51,518 bases of DNA from an uncultured Puniceicoccaceae bacterium (GTDB lineage Bacteria > Verrucomicrobiota > Verrucomicrobiia > Opitutales > Coraliomargaritaceae), in NCBI GenBank assembly GCA_905479975.1, contig CAJQOS010000054.1, positions 1 to 51,518 of the forward strand. Reading direction: 5' to 3'. Both the position numbers and the translations under genes were made by a program. Below, piece after piece: positions 45,202-51,518 of the stretch. Position 1 is the stretch's first letter. Every line of letters begins with the position of its first letter. A model generated the notes under the pieces. It had not been told where the DNA came from. It searched no databases and worked only from the letters and a program-made list of their open reading frames with translations.

Positions 45202-46359
45202 CTAGCGAGCGGCCAGTGCGCGTTCCATCTTCTCAAGCCCTTCGAGGAGGCGGCTGCGCGGGCAACCGAAGTTGAGGCGCACGTGTTGAATGCCGTCAAA
45301 TGGAGTGCCGTCGGACAGGCCGACACCGTTGTCTTCGAAGAATTTGACTGGGTTCTCTAGTTCAAGCTTCGTGACGTCGAACCACGCGAGGTAGGTCGAT
45401 TCCATTGGGCGGAACGTAATACCTGGGATTTGCTCCTTTAGGAATTTGGAGATGAGCTCGTAGTTGCCGCGCAGATAGGTGATCAGCTCCTGACGCCACG
45501 CTTCGCCGTGGTTGTAGGCGGCTTCGCAACCGGCGTAGCCGAAGCAATTTACTTCGGTGATGATGCCGCGAATGGTTTTCTGAAATTGGAGACGTAGCTT
45601 GGAGTCTTCGATGATCGAGAAGGCGCATGCGAGGCCGGGCACGTTGTAGGTCTTGCTCGGAGCCATGAGGGTGACGGTGCGTGCGGCGAGGCTTTTGCTG
45701 AGCTTGGCTGTGACGATGTGCTGCGCGTTGGCATCAAAGATGAGATCGCAGTGGATTTCGTCGGAGATGAGGATCAGGTCGTGCTTTTCGCAGAAGTCGC
45801 CGAGACGGGTGAGCTCGTCGTTTGTGTAAACGCGGCCGACGGGATTGTGCGGGCTGCAGAGGATGAAGAGCTTGGTGTTCGGCTTGACCGCGGCTTCCAT
45901 TGCGTCGAAGTCGAGTGTCCATTGGTCATCGGCATCGAGGCAGAGCGGCACTTTGATCAGTTCGCGGTTTGCATAATCAGGCGCACCGAGGAAGGGAGGG
46001 TAGACGGGCGTTGCCGTCATGATGGATTCATCGGCTGCGACGAAGGCGTGGCAACAGAGGTTGATCGCGGGCACGAGGCCGGGTAGGAAGTTGAGCCAGT
46101 GCGCTTTGGCGCTGTAGCCGTGTTGGCGATCCAAGTAGTTGAGGACGGCCTGGATGGGAGCTTCGTAAGGGATGGTGTAGCCGAAAATACCGTGATCGAG
46201 GCGCTGCTGGAGGGCTGCGGTGATCTCGGGCGCGGTGGTGAAGTCCATGTCGGCGACCCACAGCGGTAGGATGTCGCGGCCTTTGTATTTGTCCCATTTG
46301 AGGGAGCCGTAGCCGGTGCGATCTGGGCAGGTGTCGAAATTGTAGGGTGTGTCTGTCAT
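45202..46359 (-). CDS. MalY/PatB family PLP-dependent C-S lyase
   Basis: A 385-aa fold-type I aminotransferase-like enzyme. MalY/PatB members cleave cystathionine (beta-lyase), giving homocysteine, pyruvate and ammonia. Features: FDTCPDRTGYGSLKWDKY, LPLWVADMDFTTAPEI, GIFGYTIPYEAPIQAVLNYL, LFILCSPHNPVGRVYTNDEL, ILISDEIHCDLIF (PLP-binding Asp) and LMAPSKTYNVPGLACAF with the Schiff-base lysine. The ending VRLNFGCPRSRLLEGLEKME carries the substrate-binding Arg. ATG 46359 fits the family N-terminus; an upstream extension to 46404 is possible. Confidence 0.92.
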   Translation of the reverse strand: MTDTPYNFDTCPDRTGYGSLKWDKYKGRDILPLWVADMDFTTAPEITAALQQRLDHGIFGYTIPYEAPIQAVLNYLDRQHGYSAKAHWLNFLPGLVPAINLCCHAFVAADESIMTATPVYPPFLGAPDYANRELIKVPLCLDADDQWTLDFDAMEAAVKPNTKLFILCSPHNPVGRVYTNDELTRLGDFCEKHDLILISDEIHCDLIFDANAQHIVTAKLSKSLAARTVTLMAPSKTYNVPGLACAFSIIEDSKLRLQFQKTIRGIITEVNCFGYAGCEAAYNHGEAWRQELITYLRGNYELISKFLKEQIPGITFRPMESTYLAWFDVTKLELENPVKFFEDNGVGLSDGTPFDGIQHVRLNFGCPRSRLLEGLEKMERALAAR

Positions 46360-46408
46360 ATGCGGGAGCACGATCAACGGAGTGTCGTATGCCTGCAAAC
46401 TCAATTCG

Positions 46409-47815
46409 CTAAAAACTGATGAGATAAATGGATCCTTGGGAGACTTGCTCGGCCTGTTCGGCGCAGATCCAGCGTTCGCTATACGAGGGGCCCCATGAGT
46501 CGCTGACAGCGATTTCGCCTGTTGCCTTGTTGTAGCCGATGATGAGGCAGGCGTGCGCGCTCATGATGTCTTTTCGCAGTTCGGTGCGGCGCGCGTTTGA
46601 TTGGGTGGTCGTCTTCCATGCCCTCCAGTCGGTGATGGCTTGTCGCTCGGCGGTGCGTTGGTTGGCATATTGGTTGTATGCATTGGAGGAGAACATTGTC
46701 CAAATGATGGGAAGGCCTTTATCGATGTATTTTTGAATGGTGCGGACTTTGATCGGTTCGTTGAGCTGCTTCATCGTGCGGCTCTGCGAGGAGATGTAGC
46801 TGTCGACTGAATTGATAATGCTGCTGAGTGAGGTGCCGCCGCCAATTTCGGTTTGGCCAGCCATGGCGAGGAGATACATATCGGCGGGGATTTGCATGTA
46901 GCGCAGGTAGCGCTCGAAGGTGGCTGGCACGCAATAACCTTTGGGGCCTTGATTGACCATGGGGATGTTGCCGATGAGGACATCCCCGTTCGGGCGCGTG
47001 ATGATGTTTTCAATGGTGAGTTTGCGCAGGGCGGCGTCGGAGAGTTTTTTGCTGCGGCCTTTGTTGTCGGCAGCTTCGGTGCTCATGATGCGTAGGCTGA
47101 CGTATTCGTCTTCTTGTGAGGCTAGCAGGAAGGCGTGGCCTTTCCAGTCCCAACGCTGGAGGCGTTCTTTAATGCCGCGCCCTGTGCCGAACGATTGCTT
47201 TTCGGGTTGCCCGAATGCGTTGGTGAGGCGTTCGACGAGTGTGTCTTCGTCGTGTTCGATGGCTTTTTGCATGGCCTCGATTTCGTCTTCGGTCGGGGTA
47301 TCGCTGAAGTTGAAGTCGCCTTTGTTGGCAAAGACGATGCTGACCAGGTCGGCGTGTTGGTTTGCTCCGTAAAGGGCGCAGGCATACGGGCGCGTATTGA
47401 GAATGCGGAAATCGGCGTGCGGGTAGACTCGATAGCTGGACTGGGTGGCGGTTTGTGATTCCAGACGCCAGTTGAGGCGCTCGGCAACTTTGTCCGCTGT
47501 GTCATCCCAAAGATTGTTGTCCCTTAATAAGGGGATGCCGAAGAGTTGATTGATGGTTTCGAATTTGGACTGCTCCTGTGTCTCGATTTGGGAGATCGCC
47601 TGTTGGCTGTCTGCGGAGAGCTGGTCGCGTTCGAACCAAGTCTCGTTGCCGTTTTCGAGGCGTATTTGGATGCGCTCTGGTTCGATGTTGAGAATTTCAA
47701 CTTCGATGGTGGTGCCTGCCTTGTTGGAGATCGCAGTGCCTTGCGAGGTTTGCAGGGCGGCAACGAGGGAGGCGAGTAAGAGTTGGATGGCTGTGGATAA
47801 CTTCATTAGCGGCAT
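46409..47815 (-). CDS. Exported C39-like cysteine peptidase with SHD1-like N-terminal domain
   Basis: A 468-aa exported protein. MKLSTAIQLLLASLVAALQT is a signal peptide. Residues about 30-75 (TTIEVEILNIEPERIQIRLE, then ETWFERDQLS) resemble the SLA1-homology domain common in planctomycetes and verrucomicrobia. The C-terminal 200 residues have a papain-like C39 layout: NQGPKGYCVPATFERYLRYM (Cys), the wall GGGTSLSSIINSV, MSAHACLIIGYN (His) and AVSDSWGPSY (Asp). It is probably a peptidase outside the cytoplasm, with no ABC transporter nearby, so not a bacteriocin exporter. The target is unknown. It precedes malY on the same strand with 49 bases between. Confidence 0.75.
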   Translation of the reverse strand: MPLMKLSTAIQLLLASLVAALQTSQGTAISNKAGTTIEVEILNIEPERIQIRLENGNETWFERDQLSADSQQAISQIETQEQSKFETINQLFGIPLLRDNNLWDDTADKVAERLNWRLESQTATQSSYRVYPHADFRILNTRPYACALYGANQHADLVSIVFANKGDFNFSDTPTEDEIEAMQKAIEHDEDTLVERLTNAFGQPEKQSFGTGRGIKERLQRWDWKGHAFLLASQEDEYVSLRIMSTEAADNKGRSKKLSDAALRKLTIENIITRPNGDVLIGNIPMVNQGPKGYCVPATFERYLRYMQIPADMYLLAMAGQTEIGGGTSLSSIINSVDSYISSQSRTMKQLNEPIKVRTIQKYIDKGLPIIWTMFSSNAYNQYANQRTAERQAITDWRAWKTTTQSNARRTELRKDIMSAHACLIIGYNKATGEIAVSDSWGPSYSERWICAEQAEQVSQGSIYLISF

Positions 47816-47884
47816 CTGTTTCGGATACAGCTAATGAGTCTGCGCGTATTCTGACAAGCAGTATGCTGCGGTTTCCTTGTCGGC

Positions 47885-49138
47885 CTAGGCTGCGTCGATG
47901 AGATGTAGTTGGGCGAGAAGCTCGGTAAGCGTTTCGCCGCTGGCTGGTATATTGCCGATGAGGCTGCTGCGGTGGTAGATCACCCAGCGAGCCGTTTTAT
48001 CGACGGCGCTGATGTGGTGGTCGAGGTCGAGTAGGTGCTCCCACTCGGCGAGGCGGTGCATGTTGTAGTCCGCGAGGGCTGATTGGCGTTCGGTGTCAGT
48101 ATGATAGTCGCTGAGTATTTCGGCGAGGTCAATGGCTTCACGCATGCCGACGTTCATGCTGAGGATGCCGGCTTGTGGCGTCATGTGGGCCGAATCGCCT
48201 GCGAGCCAGATGCGATCTCTGCCGAAGGAGTTGGCGAGGCGATGTTCGAATTTTACCAGCATGCGCCAGTTGAGATCTTCGATGGAGCCCTTGAACCACG
48301 GTGCGTTTTCAGTAAGGAAGTGATCGAGGTGTTCGCGGTCGAGTTGTGCGTAGCCGTGATCGCCGAATTGAATCAAGTGGTGGTCTTTGTTGAGTGAGTC
48401 GGCGGGGGCATCGCCGGGGTCGACTTGGAAGCTCCAGCGGCAATGGCCGTTGGGAAGCGGCCAGAAGACATGGGTCTTCTGGTCTTTAATGATGATGCGC
48501 ATCTCGTTGGGTAAGTCGGCGTCGGTTTTGAACTCGAAGACCGCATAATCTGCGCTTGGCGTGACTTCGGGGAACTCGATGCCTGCGATGTGGCGGGCGA
48601 CGGATTCATGGCCGTCGGCTCCGATGAGGTAGTTTGCTTCGTAGTCGAGGATTTTGTCGATTTGCATTTCGATGTGAGCGACTGCATAGCCAGTCATGCC
48701 CTCCATGAGCCGATCCACGGAAACGTTGAGTGCGCTGCCGCCGTCTTCGATGAAGCGCACGCGATGATTCCATAGTGGCTTCTTGGGCAGGCTATCGACG
48801 AGGATATGTTCGAGTTCGCCCTGGCTGATTACGGTCAAGAAGGGGTATTTGAGGGGGAGCATGCTGTAGTCTAGCGCGGCTTTTTCGTGGTCATCTTCGT
48901 AAATGCGGATTCTGGGAAGTTGGAGGGAGCGCTCCAGCACTTGATCTGCGAGGCCGAGTGAGTCGAGTAATTCGAGTGTTTCTGGATGCAGCGCTAGTGC
49001 ATAGCTGTGGGTGTTGGTGCGCTGTTCGCGGTCGAGCAGGACGTAGTCCATTTTCTTCTTTGCTAGGGCGTGTGCTGCGGTGAGTCCTACGGGGCCTGCG
49101 CCTAGGACTACGATGTCGGTTTTTTTGTGGTTAAACAT
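47885..49138 (-). CDS. FAD-dependent monooxygenase (PHBH-type)
   Basis: A 417-aa flavoprotein of the aromatic hydroxylase family. The dinucleotide-binding motif is DIVVLGAGPVGLTAAHALAK (8-27), the middle motif is YLIGADGHESVARHIAGI (DG motif), and the FAD-ribityl motif is IWLAGDSAHMTPQAGILSMN (GD motif) followed by VGMREAIDLAE. FWPLPNGHCRWSFQV lies in the substrate domain. The substrate is unknown; PHBH-like enzymes hydroxylate phenols and other rings with NAD(P)H. It is a single gene divergent from the pseudouridine synthase. Confidence 0.87.
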   Translation of the reverse strand: MFNHKKTDIVVLGAGPVGLTAAHALAKKKMDYVLLDREQRTNTHSYALALHPETLELLDSLGLADQVLERSLQLPRIRIYEDDHEKAALDYSMLPLKYPFLTVISQGELEHILVDSLPKKPLWNHRVRFIEDGGSALNVSVDRLMEGMTGYAVAHIEMQIDKILDYEANYLIGADGHESVARHIAGIEFPEVTPSADYAVFEFKTDADLPNEMRIIIKDQKTHVFWPLPNGHCRWSFQVDPGDAPADSLNKDHHLIQFGDHGYAQLDREHLDHFLTENAPWFKGSIEDLNWRMLVKFEHRLANSFGRDRIWLAGDSAHMTPQAGILSMNVGMREAIDLAEILSDYHTDTERQSALADYNMHRLAEWEHLLDLDHHISAVDKTARWVIYHRSSLIGNIPASGETLTELLAQLHLIDAA

Positions 49139-49309
49139 GGTCGTATGGAGGTTGAGGGTAGATGTGGCTTCGCTTTTGCGCTTTGCTTTAGTGTATCAGT
49201 TTCGAGGTGAGCGTCAATTTGGTGCGGTTGGAATCTACGGTTTTAATTCGTGTCGGTGGAAGTCGCTTGAGGATTGATCTTCGTTCTTTGTCGGATGAGA
49301 GTGGCCGCT

Positions 49310-50329
49310 ATGTCAGATAGCGAAGATCAATCAGAGGTGAAACCAGCATTGGAGTGGCTCAGTGAGCGCTACCCAGATAGCCCGCGTAAGCGCCTAAAGG
49401 AATGGTTTACCAAAGGTCGAATTCAGTTGGATGGGGTGGTCATTAAAAAACCGCACGAGCAAATGACTGATCCCGGTGAGCGCCTCACGATGGGCGAAAC
49501 GCCGCCGCCAGTCTTTTTCCGTAATATGCCGACGCGTATACATGCGCAGGCCAACTTGCTCTATATTGATAGTTCTTTTGCGATTGTGAATAAAGGGGCA
49601 GGGTTGCTGTCAGTTCCCGTGCCTGGCAGTAGTCAGGTGTCTGTGCTGAGTGTGTTGGAGAAATTTTTGCAGGGCAAAGGAGCTTCGGAGTTAGACCGTC
49701 AGAAGGGCGTGCAACGTAAGCGTTTGGTTCCACTTCCTGTTCACCGCTTAGACCAATATACGAGTGGTGTGATTTGTTTTGCGATGAACCCGAAGGCGCG
49801 AGAGTCGCTGGTGCGCCAAGTGCGCGATCATACTTTTCTGCGTGAATACATGGCGATCGGCGATGGGCAGTTGGCTCAGACGCGTGGAGAGTGGCGTTCC
49901 TGGTTTCGCCTGGATGATGAAGGCATGTATCAAACCGTGTTTGATTCCGAAGAAGAGGGCACGACAGAAGCGATCAGCCAATATGAAGTGGTGGAGGAGT
50001 ATTCCTGGCCGACCGCGGTGAAGGGGCAGCGTCATGTTGTGAGTAAGTTGCGTCTGCGCTTGGAGACTGGTTTGAAGCATCAATTAAGAATTCATGCGGC
50101 GAATGCGGGCGTGCCGTTGCTTGGCGATCGGCATTATCATCCTGATTATAAATCTGCGTTGGAAAACAAAGGAGGCATGCCCTATGACGTGCAACGCCAG
50201 GCGCTGCATGCGTCGAGTCTTGGCCTGGTGCATCCAGAAACAGGGAAGCTGCGTCGGTTTACGTGTAAGTTTACTCGCGATCTAGCCGATCTGGAGACCA
50301 TGCTTCGCGCGAAGTCGAAGGGGCAGTAG
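49310..50329 (+). CDS. RluA-family pseudouridine synthase
   Basis: A 339-aa RNA pseudouridine synthase. Residues about 15-60 form an S4 RNA-binding domain (LSERYPDSPRKRLKEWFTKG, RIQLDGVVIKKP). The catalytic domain has FAIVNKGAGLLSVPVPGSS, PVHRLDQYTSGVICFAMNPK with the catalytic Asp of HRLDxxTSG, and GLKHQLRIHAANAGVPLLGD. The target could be rRNA or tRNA, and the exact RluA-type number cannot be told. ATG 49310 is chosen; ATG 49295 and TTG 49274 are upstream alternatives. It is followed by the SpeE-like gene 39 bases later, likely the same transcript. Confidence 0.9.
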   Translation: MSDSEDQSEVKPALEWLSERYPDSPRKRLKEWFTKGRIQLDGVVIKKPHEQMTDPGERLTMGETPPPVFFRNMPTRIHAQANLLYIDSSFAIVNKGAGLLSVPVPGSSQVSVLSVLEKFLQGKGASELDRQKGVQRKRLVPLPVHRLDQYTSGVICFAMNPKARESLVRQVRDHTFLREYMAIGDGQLAQTRGEWRSWFRLDDEGMYQTVFDSEEEGTTEAISQYEVVEEYSWPTAVKGQRHVVSKLRLRLETGLKHQLRIHAANAGVPLLGDRHYHPDYKSALENKGGMPYDVQRQALHASSLGLVHPETGKLRRFTCKFTRDLADLETMLRAKSKGQ

Positions 50330-50368
50330 GCGCGGCTGTTATTTAGATACAAAGAGAAGCGTTCACTT

Positions 50369-51043
50369 ATGAAACCACGTGTAAAACTCGCAGAGTCGAC
50401 AACTAGTGATGGGGGAGCCATGACGCTCTATGAGCATGATGGTAAATACTGCATCAGCTATGCTGGGCAGGAGCTCATGCACTCGGGGGCGAATGCGTCG
50501 GAAATTTTATTAGGAGAAATCGGGGTCGAGTTATTAGAGCGCGATGCCGAGGCGCGCATTTTGATCGGTGGGCTCGGCCTGGGCTTTACCTTGCGCAGTG
50601 TGTTGGAAAACACCGGGCCGAATGCTGTAGTCGAACTTGTTGAGCTGCTGCCGGAAATTGTCAGTTGGAACCGTGAATATTTAAAGTCGTTGAATGGCGA
50701 GCTGTTGGATGATTCGCGTGTTGAAATCTATGCGACCGATGTGGTGCGCTATGTGCGCAAGGCAGAGCGCGAACGCTACGATGTGATCTTGCTGGATGTA
50801 GACAACGGGCCGGTTGCGATGGTTTCGGAGACCAATGCTTCACTGTATTCGAATAGTGGCCTGCGCTGGTTGCGGGGCTCGTTAAAGCCTGAGGGGCGTG
50901 CGGTCTTTTGGTCGGCAGGGCCTGACCTGCGGTTTGAAGACCGCTTAAAGCGTGCAGGTTTTCGCGTATCGAAGGTGCCTGCGAAGGTGCATGCGGGCTC
51001 TAAGCGTGCCGCGTATCTACTCTACGTGGCGAATTACAAGTAG
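50369..51043 (+). CDS. SpeE-like (spermidine synthase family) methyltransferase-fold protein
   Basis: A 224-aa protein resembling the catalytic core of spermidine synthase. It has a short beta N-domain (MTLYEHDGKYCISYAGQELM), then ILIGGLGLGFTLRSVLENTG (nucleotide motif I) and AVVELVELLPEIVSWNREYL with the acidic strand-2 end. DVILLDVDNGPVAMVSETNA follows, then the C-terminal LYVANYK. It lacks the long N-terminal tetramerisation part of SpeE, and the catalytic GGGDG form is GGLGLG. It may thus be a SAM-dependent protein of unknown substrate, not a true aminopropyltransferase. The start is well placed after AGAGAAG. Confidence 0.78.
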   Translation: MKPRVKLAESTTSDGGAMTLYEHDGKYCISYAGQELMHSGANASEILLGEIGVELLERDAEARILIGGLGLGFTLRSVLENTGPNAVVELVELLPEIVSWNREYLKSLNGELLDDSRVEIYATDVVRYVRKAERERYDVILLDVDNGPVAMVSETNASLYSNSGLRWLRGSLKPEGRAVFWSAGPDLRFEDRLKRAGFRVSKVPAKVHAGSKRAAYLLYVANYK

Positions 51044-51518
51044 GGTGCAGGTGTGACAATCGGGGCGGAGTGCTCGGGCATAACTATTGTGGCATGCTCG
51101 GAGCGGGGGGGGGCGATCTGGCAGGCAAGCAGCCCTCGGCTACCGAAGGCAGGAAGCCGGCTCTATTCCTATTGGCGGGCGAACCGCGACTTGGTGGTAG
51201 GAACAGGGCGAAAGATAAAACAATAGAGCACTTGCCCGAATTGGCTTTAAATAAAGCTAAAGTGGTTGTTTCGCCGTGAATTTACCCTCCGTATGCGCTT
51301 CAATGCTGATTAAATGGGGGGTAGTAGCGATTTTAATGAACTGTAAGTCGCTTGAAGGGAGCACGTTGCGAGTGCGCAAAATAAAAGTGTCATTTATGTA
51401 AAAAAAGAGCTTGGCAAGTGGGGGAGGGATGCGCACTTTCTGCGGCCTTCTCAGATGAGGTGGCGCAAGTCGTTTCATTAGGAAGTTGTTCTTTATTAAT
51501 GATTTAAGTGTTAATTTA
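51044..51518. other. Gene-free, fold-rich end of window
   Basis: No gene is supported; short frames at 51070-51279 (+) and 51257-51478 (-) have no recognisable content. Bases 51161-51211 can fold: ctattccta pairs with taggaacag (8 of 9), and inside it gcgg pairs with ccgc around gcgaa. More G/C-rich short stems lie at 51130-51160. It may be a structured RNA or a mobile-element edge. The last 100 bases are AT-rich. Confidence 0.4.

Noticed and set aside
51070-51279. 69-aa plus-strand frame
   Set aside because: It overlaps a fold-rich stretch, has no start signal and no family content; treated as noncoding.
51257-51478. 73-aa minus-strand frame
   Set aside because: No recognisable motif or ribosome site; it lies in AT-rich DNA at the window end.

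Overview
The window looks like chromosomal DNA of a marine-type Verrucomicrobiota bacterium, most likely class Opitutae (Puniceicoccales/Coraliomargarita-like). This placement is an inference from gene content: a very long GreA-type elongation factor (619 aa, as also seen in Chlamydiae), remnants of an M60-like peptidase and a sulfatase, a BspA-type leucine-rich-repeat protein, a GntR/LacI-type hybrid regulator, an SHD1-like domain joined to a C39-like peptidase, and many short dispersed hairpin repeats. No rRNA, tRNA, CRISPR array or complete transposase gene was found.

Bases 1-11,800 are an accessory region. It holds a primase/Toprim fragment beside a short inverted-repeat-bounded segment, an intact AbiEi/AbiEii toxin-antitoxin pair framed by matching hairpin repeats, and a decayed M60-like peptidase gene with two in-frame stops. 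A sulfatase C-terminal stub, a possibly orphaned sugar-type regulator with a repeat operator over its start, a metallophosphoesterase and a 5'-truncated BspA-like gene follow. A LemA pair, a VapBC-type pair and a DUF4143-type ATPase close the region.

Bases 12,000-26,500 are mostly housekeeping: HrpB helicase, UppP, TrpD, GlmM, a TPR protein, RsmB and the extended GreA. They end in a tight five-gene mlaEFDCA operon for retrograde phospholipid transport, with no MlaB and an MlaA without a lipobox cysteine.

Bases 26,500-39,100 mix conserved genes (DUF983, TatD, a YgiN-like monooxygenase, SufE, a ClsC-like phospholipase D, enolase, a YfgM-like protein, PurU, an ankyrin lipoprotein, CarB) with two more remnants: an alcohol dehydrogenase with its middle deleted and a Fic-family 3' end. 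Strong bidirectional hairpin terminators separate several transcription units.

Bases 39,245-42,233 are the least explained part: three overlapping or abutting genes for a membrane-anchored TPR protein, a Gly/Pro/Ser-rich secreted protein and a second exported protein. After these come RsgA, a SAM methyltransferase, an Hsp15-like S4 protein, a MalY/PatB lyase, the C39-like peptidase, an FAD monooxygenase, an RluA-family pseudouridine synthase and a SpeE-like protein.

A theme across the window is that small dispersed repeats reach into genes. One supplies the last codons and stop of uppP, others lie in frame upstream of the likely Hsp15 start, and hairpin repeats encode the N-terminal extension of the exported protein at 41,592.
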